64,000 nucleotides of DNA from Xiphias gladius (Eukaryota > Chordata > Actinopteri > Istiophoriformes > Xiphiidae): positions 8,918,031 to 8,982,030 of the forward strand of contig NC_053402.1 of NCBI RefSeq assembly GCF_016859285.1. The letters are read 5' to 3'. Numbering within the stretch: position 1 is the first letter of the stretch; each line of letters starts with the position of its first letter. The notes under the pieces were generated by a model. The model had not been told where the DNA came from. It did no database searches and saw nothing but the letters and a program-made list of their open reading frames with translations. The translations under genes and the position numbers were made by a program. Shown here piece by piece: positions 34,475 through 47,383 of the stretch.

Positions 34475-37400
34475 AGTTCATCGTTATCATCTTGGCCGCC
34501 GGGATGGTGGCCTTCATCGGAGCGGTTATCTGCATCATCGCGGCCGTCCACACCGGATCCTCCAAGGCTGCCGCGGCACAACAGCAACCTGCAACCGACA
34601 ACCACTCGCTGTATCCGGACGCGGCGTCGCAGACCCCCGCTGCCGGGGGCTCCGTGGCCAGGGCCGGATCTTTGGGCGCTCTCCACGGTTCTGAAACACC
34701 CGAGTCAGAGGCGCCTACTTTCAACATCGGGCTCAGCGGGCTTGATGGGGTCACTGGACTCACCGGACATGACCCGACGGTCAGCCGACTCATCTGCACG
34801 CCGATCCCCGCCGGGGAGTGCAACCCGAAAAACTTTCAGCAACAAGCGGACGACCCGTCGCTGTACGCCGGCGAAGATTGGGGTTACCTCCGCACCACCG
34901 CGGAGGAACTCCGGCAGACCGTTCTGCAGCAAAAAGACCAGATATTGACCGACCAGCGGACCATCCGCGAACTGACGGGGAAACTGTCCGAGTGTGAGAA
35001 GGGGCTGAACGGTAGGAGCAGCGGCGAGGACAGACGAGGGAGCCCTGCGGGGATGTGGGGGGGCAAAGGCACGGCGGAGGAGGCGCACCTGGAGCGGATC
35101 ATGGTGCGGGACAGCCCGGCCTCGGAACCCGATAGTGTCCACTTGCTCACCGTCAGGGCTGTGGATGAGCTGGAGCAGGCTATCACTCAGCTCAAAGACC
35201 GCATAGAGAAACTGGAGGTAGGTAGAGTTTGAAGAAAATCGCCCCTCAAAATAGATCGTCCCTCCGCATCCAACTGAATCAATACTTGACAGAGGTGTAA
35301 TTCATCCCAAGGACCGGTCTTTGGTCCCACATGAAGGGATCTCGAAGGCACAAAGAAAGATCTCCCTTTTATAAAATTCTTCATGCAGTTTCCTTGAAAT
35401 AAGTGATTATTGGAGTAGACACCCATGGCTATATTTGTCTCTTCTTCACTCTATTGTCCCTTTCAAGATTTCTGGGCATGCATGAGTGCTTTATGAAAGC
35501 AGGGGTTTTCAATTTTGCATGAGAACAAGTGAGTATATAATATACAAAGGCTATGCGTGTGATATTGGATATGGGCAGTCAGATGTCCCTTTTGTTTTTT
35601 TGTTTTTTTGTAAACAACAGCATTAAGCGATGCTATTCACTGATAAGTAAGTATTAAAAAAAAACACACACAATATAGCAGTGGAATCTGAGTGGAAGAA
35701 ACTATATAAAGCCCTCTTCCTTTTTCAACATTCAGCTCTTTGGCTTAATCATCACATGTCATCCGCCAGGACCTTTAATAATGCATGAATTGATGGCTTG
35801 ACTAGGCTGCTTATCTATCATGTCAAGGAAACAGACTGAAATGTAAAATTAAAAGAAAGACAGAGATGAGGAGTAAGGCGGGTAAACAGGGGGAGAGGAA
35901 GGGGCAGGAGGGAGAGGAGAGATGAGGATGAGGATAAGGGGGGAGGAGGAGAAGGCGGTAACAGCAGCAGCAGGAGGAGGAGGATGAGGAGGAGAGAATA
36001 TAGCAAAGTAATTGTGCTCTTATCTGACCAGAATCCGATGATGTATAACCTAATTTTTGGCTAAAGAAATACCATACATAATTTATGAGGTGCCCATATT
36101 TGTTGAGGGCACAGACTGAACATGCCTCTCTGCAGTATAGTACTCCTCACTCAATAGTAGTTTATGTAGGACATGTCTGTACAGGTCATTTTCTTGGTGG
36201 ATAATACACACTTTGTTCCATATTGCCACTGTCAGATGAAAAGCTCCATAATGAATGAATGCAATCTCCATGTTTTACACTTTTCACACTTTTCTGCATG
36301 CTGTTTCCACACAATGTGTTGATGCAAATGGATTTCACCGGTCTCAGGGTGATATTTAAAGCTAAACCATTGTTTGTTTGTTTTTTTCCTCACCCCCACT
36401 CTGCTTCTTCCACCATTCCAAGTCACGTTTCTGTGTACAGGAGGTAGTTGGCCTACTTCAGTAGCACAGTGTGGTGTTTACATCAGATCCTGCGTGCTGG
36501 TGAACACACATGAAGAGGGCTCATCTGGGAATGCTAGTCGGGTCAAATAACTGTTAAATTCCTTACTTCCTCCAGCTTTCTTCCTGCATGTGGTCCGCTC
36601 AGACTGTTTTGCTGATTGTGCATCATGCATACACTCCAGCGTCGCTCATTACAAGTCACTAGATGTCCACTTATTTTTCTACAACCAGAAAACCTATAGA
36701 CACAATTTATTTCACAGGCAACGTCCATCATTAAAATCCAATCACACACCGGCTTCACCATATTCCTGCCTGTTTTCTCCTGCTACTCCTGCTATCTAGT
36801 CAGACGTGTGATGCAAATAAGTTGATGTGATTGAAGTGGTGTGATTGTGCAGTCAGTGGTTTTGCATTTTGTAGCATTACTCACTACACTTGGGACGTTG
36901 TTTTCTGAGAGCAGTTTATGTTCTTTTCCTGCAACATCAGTATGGTTTCAACTAGGGGCTCAGTGACAGTAAGCTTTCAGTAATACCATGCTGATCGAGT
37001 GCTTTATCTTTTGTATAGGCTGTGTGTGACATTTGAATCCAGGAGCAATATCTTCCAGCCTTGGCTCTGTGGCTTATTGTATATATTATTGTTATAATTT
37101 TTTCAACTGATGGCCCTGTTTTCACAGAACTGTTTTACAGGCAAATATAAGAATGAATTGGTGTAAACTGACTACAGCACTTGTTTGGGCTAATACAGCA
37201 TGGACTCTTATTCTATAATTAATTACTGCTGTGGAGGTTCCCTACAACACAATTTTAGTTTTATTTAGCACCTCAAACGCAAATTTGCATAAATTACAGT
37301 TTCTAAGAATATGCCAAGTATTTACATTAAAATACAATGGATGCACAAATTTGATGACTTAAGAGCCCTAAAGAAGATATGGAAGGTGAGGTAATGAGGA

Positions 37401-40400
37401 AGATACAGATGATATGACAGACTTCAAGGTTCCCAGAGGATGAATCCCAATAACTTTGATGATCTCCTGACTTTTGCTGCAGCACCAGCAGGTCAACATT
37501 TTCACTTACCCCGTGATATATTTAAACATCTACCAGATGATTTGGCCCAAACACCAACTATTTGCATGGAAATACAATGGAGACAGAGATTTAAGATGTA
37601 GATAACTATGTCAAGTTAGTGTGAGGTGTAGGCATGTTTAATTTGATGAATTAAGAACATTTACGATGCATGTACCACACCTATGCCACTCTAGATTTAT
37701 TTTGTACACATCCATGTATTTATGGAATAGAGGGTATTGCAGTTCCATTAGTATCTCTCAAGAAATGTTTGACATCTGCACCTGTAAATACCTGCCTCAG
37801 AGCCTAACCCCAGGCTTGATAACAGAGCTTTTAAATATATTTCAGAGTAGGTCACCCATCCTGCCAAGAACTATTGGAGTGTTTTTGATTTAAAGCAGAT
37901 GCATCACAGAGAAGATGCATACATATCATTTTGGGCTCAGTTTTAAAACTATTACAGCAAATGTGTTTGCGCTTTGAGCTAATAACACATAGTACAATAC
38001 TAACAATAGGGTGGTCAACGTTGTACAAGTGTGGCGCATTCAACACAGTAGACTTGACGAGTGACTTATAATGACAAAATATCAGGAATGTTGGACTTTT
38101 TTTTTTTTTTGCCAACCACAATGTATGTAACTACATCCCTGGATAAGTGTTTCTAGCGATAGAGAGATAAGTCTACTGTGAAACCTACATGTTGAAAAGG
38201 ATGAACTGAGGATTACATTCGAAATTCCATCCGTCATCTATCTAATTTGGGACAAAAGCCAAGACCTGACCTCTGACCTCTTTGTGTTATCATGTATGTC
38301 GTAGTAGTTATCATTGTAGGAATGCATTACTCTTTGTATCATCTTATACCATACGTAAGGATGGTGCACACTATATGGCTTTTAAGTATTGTTCATAATC
38401 AAGTATGTGTATGTATTTTCTGTATTATACAGCATGCTGTAAAACAAAATGCTTGGTGGATATAGTGGACCACATAGGTTTTAGGAATCTTGTAGAGTCT
38501 GTATTTTCACATTCCTTCCCTTGTGGTTTGGCTGTTTTTTTCAGTGGGACATTATGCAGCAGAGCAGAGCAATTTGTTGTTGACTGATATAGTTCATTCT
38601 CTTGGCAGCCTTGCTGACTTTAAATTACTCATTGTGTCATACTTGATTGAAAAAAAAAAAAAAATCTCTGTCGACGTAAGATGACTCAGTGTAATGAAGA
38701 TCTGCCCAGAACCAAAACTTCATGTATTTAACACTTGAATAGTAATTTTTGTCATTTTTCATGTGAAATTCTACATCACAAGTGATTTAAAGTGGCTATA
38801 ATCCATGTTTCTATAGTAATGATGTATCAAATGACAATGTGAAAACAACGTGACAAAATGAAAAGGGCTGCAGATAAACCTACTGAGAATTACCTCCCCT
38901 TGACTTTACAGAGCTTATTTGCGGCTGCAGCAGGCAGCTGTTTTCAGTGAAAAAGCTCTAAAAACCATGCTGGTCACTACCTGCTCAGCACCAAACAGCA
39001 GACAGACAGTCAAATATTTCCCTCATGAGTTTTGAGACCAAAAGAGAATATTAGGATCACCGGGTGACAAATCAGATGACCCCAAATGAATACTAACGTT
39101 GCTCCGTAATTTCTGGATGTTTAAATAAGCAACTTCTTGCATACAAAATTCCCACCTAGGTTTAAAAGGTGATGATATGTAAGTGTAACTGTAACCCAAG
39201 TAGCCAAAAACTGACATGTTGCAGGTTTACTAAGCTACTAAGTACTTACTCATACCACACTATTTTAACAGAGATCCCAGCACAATTTTAAAAGATGGCA
39301 AAATCAACAAATAATCAATAATCCAGATTAGAATAGTAAATAATCTGTTCTCAGCAATGTTGCAAAAGCAAACTAATGCTCTATAGAGTAGTTGCGGTAA
39401 ACTTTGATAATCAAGATAAATGAAAAAAACACCAAGTTTAAAGGAATAGAGTGACATTTGCAAAAAGATTTGCTTTCTTGCTGAGAGTTGAGAAGATTGC
39501 CTCCTGTCTCATAGCTGTTCATTCAGTTTTAAGTTGGAGACAGTAGTCACTCATTTTAGCTTCGCATAAAGACTGGAAACGGGGAAACACCGCACTGTGA
39601 ATGCGCTCAGCCAGGAAACAGTCCTGCACATTATGTCCTGTAAAACCACAAACTGTCATGTCACAAAATGGTGAACTTTTCCTTGAAGTAAAACATTACA
39701 TTACATAGTTAAACCTTATGAAATTAGCCCTTAAATGCATCCCCAGGTGTAATGTAGTGCTTCAGAGAAAGTACTTGGAGAGAGAGTGGAGAGAGTACTT
39801 TAAAGTATTTTCCTTAGACTGTAAAACCCAAATTCTGGACCAGTTTCCATCCACTGTCTCTTTCCTCTGAAGACAGACATTGGCCCTTTTCCTCACAACC
39901 AGACGGACAGTAGCACCTCAGGAGCACCAGAGGAAGGTAGGATGTCTGGCGGCCCAGAAGGGTTTGCTGATCCTGGAAACAAAGATGGTACTGACAGGCC
40001 CTGGAGGATGGAAGACTTAGAGGGGGAGCTAGAGAGGAAGGTGGAGCAGCTGGAGAAAGAGAGAAAAGCCCTGAGGCTGGAAACGGAGAAACACAGACAG
40101 GAAATTGACCAGGGCATCAGTAAACTACACCACCGAATCTCAGGACTGGAGGAAGGTAAGGTATTGAAAGAAAGGAAACAATTAAGAGATAAATTATGAG
40201 TGGCTGTGATTAATCACATTGCACTGACTCAAATCACTAATGATGAGAAATAATCTGCCACAAAAACTACTCTTAGTCAGATCAAGCCATGGGGTTTCTT
40301 TATGGTGAATTAATTATGTTTAACTTATGCAAAAGAAAAAAAAGATCAGAAAGACTATTAAATTCATTCCCTGCTTAAAATAAACAGATCGGATGTTTTT

Positions 40401-42688
40401 ATATGAAAAAAATACAGATAAATTAGAAAAGGAAGAAGACCACTTGATCTTTTTTTTCCAGATAACTGTAAATTACTTAATTGATTTCTTTTTGTATTCT
40501 CTATCACTTTCCTCTTTTGTTTCCATATTCAAGCTCTCTTTCTCTTTCCCAGGTGTTTCTGGGCATCCTTACCCAGAGGGCTACAGACTGTCCTTCCCAA
40601 CAAGGACAAACTACATGTACGCTGTTGTGAAACACTCCATCCCAGCGCTGCGGGCCTTCACCCTCTGCCTGTGGCTGCGGTCCGCGGAGGGAGGCATCGG
40701 GACGCCTCTGTCTTATGCTGTTCCTGAGCAGCCGAACGAACTGGTGCTGCTGCAAGGCCTGCACACCCCCACTGAGCTGCTCATCAATGACAAGGTACTG
40801 CACCAGTCTGTGCTTTAACTGCAGGGTGGTCTTTGAAAAGCAATGTCAAAAGGCTGAGCATGTACTGTATATCTGTTCTGACCTGTCCACTGCTTGCGTG
40901 TGATTGATTTTCCCAAGGAGATTTATATCATGGTATATACAGGGGTCCTATTTCAGATTATTTATGAATTAAATTCCTAAAATACATTATTATCTCAGCA
41001 CAAACGTTTCAGGCTCTTGTTCTGCAAGATGTATTTTAAATTCTATTCAAGATGCATTGTATATGGCCATTGTATATACTGACATAATTTTAAATTTTAA
41101 ATTATTTATTGAATATTGACAATTCTTGTTCAATATATCAGACACCACACTGGCAGTATATTTCTCAATATTTTAATTATAAAGAGATAAATATGTACTT
41201 GCAGTAAGTGTATGTTGTTTGTGTGCTTGAAGAGATGACACTTTGGCATGTACAGTATTGTAAATGTGGAGTTCCTCTATCCATTCAAATGTGCAATATG
41301 GCAATATGTTTATATCAATAATACACAAGAAATGTAGAATTTGTCAATAAGATGCAACCGTGCAGCCACAGAAACCTTTAAACATCTGGGACCATTTTTA
41401 AAATAATATTTCAGTGCCTTTTAAATTAAAACCATTAAGGATAGGATAAAAATATATCTCAGCATCAGAGTGCTAACTGTTCATAACGTTCCTGTAAGGC
41501 ACAGTAATCCAAGAATCTGCAGCACTAATATGAGACAGATATAGAATGGGGGAATCGACAGTAACCAGTATACATCTTTGTTTTTTGGTAAGTTATAATC
41601 ACCCTAGAAGAGGTTCACCGCTGCTTTCTAGAAGCCTCACCCACTTTTTTGAATTTAACTAGTTGTACTGTAAATAAAAAACATTATAGCATCGATGTCT
41701 ATTACAGATGTAAAAGTGAACTGTATTAGCATACAAATAAGTAGAGCAAATCAAACAAAACAGCCAATTTAGCAAACAAGCTAAATAGCCTCATTCATGT
41801 GTTTCCATGACAAACTAAGGTACCACCTTGACAGCACTGCAGAGTGATGTAGTGCAGTGCAGTGGCTTTAACTATAATTCAATGAAGTCAATATGGTAAT
41901 AGATGCCTGGAGGAACAGCTGCGTGTCCTTGGAGATAGTAGAATGTCTTTGGGACCGGGAAAATACTGTATAACAGCCAGCTTTTGAACCCTAAGGGAAA
42001 AAATGTATCAAAAGGGATATCAAATATATGGCTATACAGCTGCACCATTATCATGCAAATGTAATTCACAGTAGTTGCCCGACAATATGTCTGACATTCA
42101 AATGTGTGGCACTCCAAACCCCTGGAATGCAAACATCTACTTTATCTGAACTGTCCTTTTTCTTTCCCATTCCTAGGTGGCGCAGTTACCTCTGAACCTC
42201 TCCAGAGGCAACTGGCAGCACATCTGTGTGAGCTGGAGCCAGAGGGGAGGAGCCTGGCAGGCCTACCAGGGGGGGAAGCTGAGGGGCGAGGGCCACGCGC
42301 TGGCAGCCGGACATCACATCAGACCTGCGGGAGTGCTCATGTTGGGGCAGGAGCAGGTGAATGCATGAAGGTTGAGTGAAAGACTGAATAAAAGAATTAG
42401 GTTTTAACTGATTAGAGGCAGGTAAGCAGTTTACTCCAAAAAAAATCTGATTTGGTGTGCCCTCCAGACTACTGCTGACCACAGCACTGCAAGCAAATAC
42501 TGGTTTACCGCCTGTATTTGTGGCGCTATTCACTTGCTGGCTTCTCCATGTTCTAAAAATATATATAACAAATAAACTGAGTAAATAAAATCAGGTTTTG
42601 AGAGAGTGGACGTAGACCCAGTAAATCTAGAAAATCAGTTTACTTTAGAGCAAAGTACTAGCTAAAGTGTTGAAGTGGTTGGTGAGTG

Positions 42689-42785
<97 letters not shown>

Positions 42786-43345
42786 TGTGTGTGTGTGTGT
42801 GTGTGTGCATAGTTCCAGGAAACAAATGGGCACAAGAAACAAGAGTAATAGCCTAGGGAACCCGCGTCCAGAGCCAAAAGAATTCCTCCCATATGGCTTC
42901 TTTGCTCCGGAGTCCTGCAGTCATACCGGTCACCTTTTATCGCACCTCCTTAATGTTCCCAAAAGCAGGTCCACAGTTTTGCTGAAGGCAGCAAAACAGG
43001 TGAAGCTGAGCCTCTGTGTTAATGGAAGTAAAACTGTTTTTGCTCTTCAATCACTGTGATCCCTCTGCAGGACTCCTCTCGGTTATCCAGCTAACGTCAC
43101 GTCTTTCTCTCCAGGATTCCCTAGGTGGGGGGTTTGATTCCTCCCAGGCCTTGGTTGGAGAGTTGTCCCAGGTGGGTCTCTGGGACCGGGTCCTGTCCTC
43201 TAGCCAGGTGGCCAGCTTGGCTCGCTGCGGCAGAGTAACACAGGGCAGCGTGGCCCCCTGGACTGAGAACAGAGTTGAGGTCTACGGCGGAGCCACCAAG
43301 TACCCAGGGGAGCCATGTAGTAAACACAGCAGGGGCTCTCAGTGA
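34471..43345 (+). CDS. nptxr: neuronal pentraxin receptor (5 coding exons, CUG start)
   Basis: This is a type II membrane protein that joins secreted NPTX1/NPTX2 in clustering AMPA receptors at synapses. Coding exons are 34471-35217, 39873-40155, 40553-40794, 42177-42356 and 43115-43345, with phases 0, 1, 0, 0, giving 560 residues (human 500). In order: a signal-anchor helix (about 4-26); a low-complexity extracellular stem; the conserved [14 protein letters not shown]...[10 protein letters not shown] block (about 150-175); coiled coil at the exon 1/2 join and in exon 2 ([19 protein letters not shown]); a possible N-glycan site at N258; and a pentraxin domain (about 354-555) with the HICVSW signature at 439-444, LLINDK and [12 protein letters not shown]. 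The stem is longer than in mammals. Exon 1 is CpG-rich, unlike its surroundings. The initiator is CTG, described separately. The gene is divergent from baiap2l2. Confidence 0.95.
35838..36000 (+). repeat. purine-rich low-complexity tract
   Basis: About 160 bp of mainly A and G (AGGAGGAGAAGGCGG, GGAGGAGGAGGATGAGGAGG). Leucine/serine and glutamate frames across it are compositional artefacts. Confidence 0.75.
37425..37570 (+). repeat. fragment of dispersed repeat family A
   Basis: It contains CAGAGGATGAATCCCAATAA, TGATCTCCTGACTTTTGCTG and CAGGTCAACATTTTCACTTA, in the same order as the other copies. Diverged and non-coding. Confidence 0.5.
39439..39688 (+). repeat. TIR miniature element, left-end relic
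   Basis: It starts AAAGGAATAGAGTGACATTT, then TTTGCTTTCTTGCTGAGAGT, AGCTTCGCATAAAGACTGGA and AACGGGGAAACA. This is the left half of the family seen complete at about 46954-47383. It lies about 185 bp upstream of nptxr exon 2. Confidence 0.55.
40795..42176. other. nptxr intron 3
   Basis: About 1.4 kb, AT-rich. No exon, repeat family or RNA gene was recognised. Confidence 0.65.
42691..42807 (+). repeat. (GT)n microsatellite in nptxr intron 4
   Basis: A 117-bp GT run with a single G insertion near 42781, in the intron between 42356 and 43115. The long cysteine/valine and histidine/threonine frames over it are artefacts. Confidence 0.97.
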
Positions 43346-45740
43346 CCAACGGTGAAGGTTTTAATGAAAGGGGAAAGAAGAAGGGCAGGGATGATGGAAA
43401 AAGTTGTAGCCATTTCAAGAAGGTAGGATTCAATATGCCCAATTTTAGCACTGCTACAGGATGTTCTAATGAACTCCATGTGGCATAGACTGACAAGTGT
43501 GTAAAAAATGGAAAATGAATGGGATACTGTACGTTACATGACACAGAAGAGGCTTTGCAGTTACTTCACCAAATTTATAGCTGCCACACCCACCATCATG
43601 GAGGTCCGATGTAGAATTGTACAATATAACAAAATGGGATTCTTCATAAATATACACTAGCTGTGGAATCGGTAAATGTCACATTTTAAGATACATGTAC
43701 TTAACGGGTTAAAGAACATTTTGGTAAATTAGATTCATCTCCAGATTTAGGCTACCCTAAATTATGTTGTCAAATTATATTGGTCCTACCACTTACTTGC
43801 TATGCTTTGTTAGCAAACCAGCTAGCGTCTAATTACCTATAGTATCTAATGTAAACCTTACCATGAGTCTACTAGTAAACAATTGAACCTTCTGCTAGCT
43901 AAACCAGTGAGCAAATTTGTTATATATTATATCTTATTATATCTTGTTTGTTGAATCTGTACAAAAGCCAGAGAGTAAAAACGACAATTCGGCATTTTAT
44001 GAAGAGTTTGTGCCAAACTATGTCTTCGCCAGGACGAGCTGCCAGACAACCAGCAGAGACTCCAGGGAGTTTCTGGTCCTGGGCCAAGAAATAGCTTGGT
44101 ACATAACCCCTTTTAAAGTAGCCAATTGATGTTTTTACACTTCAATTTTTGTACAGATTCAACAAACGAGATACAGCATGTTAATAATGTAATAAGCAAA
44201 TAAATTCAACGAGCTGTCCCCAGCTGTTGTAGCCAGAGAGCTGTTGACCTCCACCGTGGCTACCAGAAGTTATGTTAAGCCAGCTGAAATCCCTCCATGA
44301 GTGCACCAGGGTCAGCCAGGAGTTAATGAGGGGCTGTGACAGCTTTGGAGTTGGGAGTCAAGGTAAGGTGATGAAAAATTTTGGAGAAAGTGGAGGGAAT
44401 ACTAAGTAGTAGATGGCAGCAAGGAGTAGATGATGAAAGAGAAAGAAAAGAGGGAGGACAGGGGAAAAGACAAATGGACCAGGCAGTTGTTGGGGCTGAT
44501 TCACCTCTGCATGATGTATTCATATACTTGTAATGTCTTGCCACTTCAATGTGTTGCTTTCACAAAAGAGGGCAGTGCCTCTTTAATCCATACCTACTTT
44601 AGGTTGCTGTGTTTGTCTATCAAGGCCTGAGGGTCTCTTTGGTTCCCTTTTGTTTTGTTGCTGAACAAATCTTAAACAAGACATCCTATTCCCTAAGGAA
44701 AGCACCACCACTAGCAGAATGATACTCTTTTATGGATGCGTGTACGCGTTGGAGCAGTTTTCGCTCTATTTATGTCATTCTCTACACATCTAGAAAATCA
44801 ATGCATATGGTCTAATCAAGGAAACTTTTGGCTTAATCTTAAAAAAAAAAACACACACTCAGTGTTCTTTGAATTAATAGTGCAACCTTCCAAAACACAT
44901 CACACATATTACTTTTCAATAATTTCAACATTTTTAAATATCAACTGTTTTCTCCTTGCAGTTTCATAAATGCAACCACGCAGTAATGCGGTGTGATAAA
45001 CTAACCAGCTCCAACCTTCCTACATTCCATGCATGAGTTGTACTGTATGTGTGTAACACGTCTCCAGTATGTTGTGTCCAGTATGTTGCTGGAAATCTAT
45101 CTCTGCTCATGTTTGGACAACTACTCTCAACTGTTGTATGAGACATGATGTTAAATACAGATTGTTTATTTCAACATTTCTAAATCACTGGCTCTCGCTA
45201 GCATAAAAATAATCCTTAGTGGAAAGTGCCTGTCAGGGTGTTTGTACCCATGTAAACAAATCATCAAATGTATTATCCTGATGAAAAATTCACACTTTGG
45301 GATATTTTGATCTAATTAAGCATCAGCGTCTCTGTGAATTCCCAGGTGAATTTTTAAGATTTAAGCAGTTTGACAAAACATTTGAAAACTCAGATACAGG
45401 TCTTGAAACTTCTGTGCAGTGCCGCCAAACTGATGTTAAATCAGGTCAAAATCATCCTGCTCTGCCTAATAGTGTCTTTGATGATGTCTCTCAGTCTGCA
45501 GTGTTATTATTAATATTATGCCTGGTGTCTGTTGCGCTCATGTCAGAGCTTTTTTGGGCTTTTTGATAGTTGTGTGGCATTTTTGTGTTTACGATTATTA
45601 AAATTGAAAACTAAGCTTTTTAATTCTATCTGCAATGTTTGTCTTTTCTTAAAAAAAAATTATGTTTTTTTTTCACTGTATGCATTGGTATCCGTCTATT
45701 TCATGTTGTTGTTATTTGTATAAATAAATACAAATAAATA
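43346..45740 (+). other. probable long 3'UTR of nptxr
   Basis: After the stop at 43343-43345 no further coding exon follows. Clustered AATAAA hexamers at 45723-45728 and 45733-45738 would give a 3'UTR of about 2.4 kb, in keeping with the long 3'UTR of mammalian NPTXR. An earlier AATAAA near 44200 is an alternative. The stretch includes a transposon relic at 43945-44180. Confidence 0.4.
43945..44180 (+). repeat. internal part of a TIR element
   Basis: It contains ATCTGTACAAAAGCCAGAGA, GTAAAAACGACAATTCGGCA and CAGGGAGTTTCTGGTCCTGG, followed by CCAAGAAATAGC. These are internal segments of the same teleost TIR family. The ends are lost. Confidence 0.45.
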
Positions 45741-46569
45741 CTGTATGTCCGTGTCTTGTATGGTGTTGTATTGTTCTAAATTCGTTGTGTACAAACCTCA
45801 AATCTTTATTAAAGTCTTAATTTTCAGATGTAAAGAATGTGTTTCTTTTCATATTGTCTCTAATCTAAGAGCCTCTGAAAAAAGCTGCAGTGAATTAAAT
45901 CCACATAAGAGCCTGTGTCAGCTGCATTTGCTTTTATTCAGGGACACACACACAAACAAGCGCGCTCACACTTGTGATTGAAATGCAGCAGTAACGAAAC
46001 CCGCTGTGAGAGAAAACCCTCCTACAGAAACAGTGCTCTCCAGACTCAACAAGAAAAATGCTCATTTTTTTTCCATGACGGACACAAAACATTTTTCATG
46101 GTGCTCCAAGTCCTCTGTTGCTCCCCCTGAGCAAATTACAGGACAGAAAGTTCAAGGAGAAAAGACTGGAGCCTTCTCTCTTTGGTGTAGAAGGTGCATA
46201 CACTGTAGGAGTTATGAGTACATTGAGGATTTGGGAGACCCAGTGAACTATCTGTTGTGATTCAGCCACGCATTTAGATGTTCAAAAAAAAGGTTGTATT
46301 TCTGTAGCCCATGTTTGATTGGCTTAGTTCAGGAACTCAGGTTCAGGACCCCAGGTTCAATGGACAGTCTTAAATGGACAGCATACTATATTGTATACAG
46401 TCAATAGAGCAGAAGATATTCTCCAAATGGGTTTGGAGAGTCAGTCTATACTGTCAGCATTATGTGTATTTATTGTGCTTGCAATTTGTTTAGGGCTGTA
46501 AAGACAGACACTGTACATTTTACATACAAATAGCGGTTCCCCTGTGTTCTCTTATTACATGCTTAAATA

Positions 46570-46953
46570 CTTTGGTTAATACGCTTATTCACTTTCTTGG
46601 AGAGAGATGAGCAGAATGACACCAATCTCTGTACAGTAAATATGAAGCAAAAGCCGGGAGCCAGTTTTTTGGAAACAGGGAAACAGCGAGCCTGGTTCAG
46701 TCCAAAGGAAACTAAATTTGCCTTAATCTGTAGAAAAAACTAAGTTTTATAAAAGAAAATGTTACATGAGGTTGTTGTGCCAGACTATTTCTTGGCCAGG
46801 CACGCTAACTTCGTGTCTCGTGGAGTGTTTGCTGGTTGTCTCTGGCAGTTGCTCAGAGCCAAGAAATATTCCAGCACAACCCACGCATCCCCACCCTCCT
46901 TCGGTGTTTTACGTTGGTGGTTGCTGTCTAGTTCTAGTATAATGTACCCAAAG
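46570..46953 (+). repeat. TIR element copy, truncated by its neighbour
   Basis: It begins TTGGTTAATACGCTTATTCA, then GTAAATATGAAGCAAAAGCC, GGAAACAGGGAAACAGCGAG and CCAGACTATTTCTTGGCCAG. It stops where a second, complete copy of the same family begins at about 46954, so the two lie head-to-tail. Confidence 0.55.
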
Positions 46954-47383
46954 GAATAGTGTGAAATTTTGGGAAATACCTTTTTTTCGCTTTCTTGCTG
47001 AAAGTTAGATGAGAAGATTGATACCATGAATGATGAAGCTAGAGCCAGCAGCTGGTTAACTTAGCATAGCATAAAGTCTAGAAAGGGAGGGAAATAGCTA
47101 GTTGGCTTTCTTTTAAGATAACACAATCCGTCTACAAACACCTCCAAAGATCACTAATTATCAAATTATATCTCATTTGTTGTTTCTTGTCATTTTTAGA
47201 CAGAGCCAGGTTAGCTGTTACCCCCGTTTCCATTCTTTTAAGCTTAGCCAAGCTAACTGCTGCTAAATGCTAGACAGAATATTATATTTATTGGGCAGAT
47301 GTAAAAGTGGTGTCGACCTCCTGATCTAACTCTCAGCAAGAAAGTGAATAAGCGTATTTTCCAAAAATTTTTCACAGTTTCAG
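46954..47383 (+). mobile_element. complete TIR miniature element, about 430 bp
   Basis: The left end (GGAATAGTGTGAAATTTTGG, TTCGCTTTCTTGCTGAAAGT, TAGATGAGAAGATTGATACC) is matched in reverse by the right end (TCTAACTCTCAGCAAGAAAG, TGAATAAGCGTATTTTCCAA, AAATTTTTCAC). The inverted arms are about 70 bp long. Internal GTTAACTTAGCATAGCATAA and GCTAACTGCTGCTAAATGC also face each other. Non-autonomous, with no coding potential. Best reference copy of this family in the window. Confidence 0.65.

Larger units (their letters stand above)
35218..39872. other. nptxr intron 1
   Basis: This 4.7-kb intron has no recognisable exon. It holds an A/G-rich stretch at about 35838-36000, a repeat family A fragment at 37425-37570 and a TIR-element relic at 39439-39688. 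Confidence 0.7.

Noticed and set aside
34414..35186. Several antisense open frames over nptxr exon 1
   Set aside because: Shadows of a GC-rich coding exon on the other strand.
40501..40552. Reading nptxr exon 3 as starting at an upstream ATG (40393)
   Set aside because: The frame before 40553 is a T-rich intron end with TTTCCCAG; the pentraxin alignment begins only after the acceptor.
42645..43059. Open frames across the nptxr intron 4 microsatellite
   Set aside because: Pure GT repeat translation; the true exon 5 starts at 43115 in a separate frame context.
45297..45566. 89-codon plus-strand frame ending in a hydrophobic segment
   Set aside because: It lies in the presumed nptxr 3'UTR/flank, has no start context or homology I know, and is AT-rich throughout.
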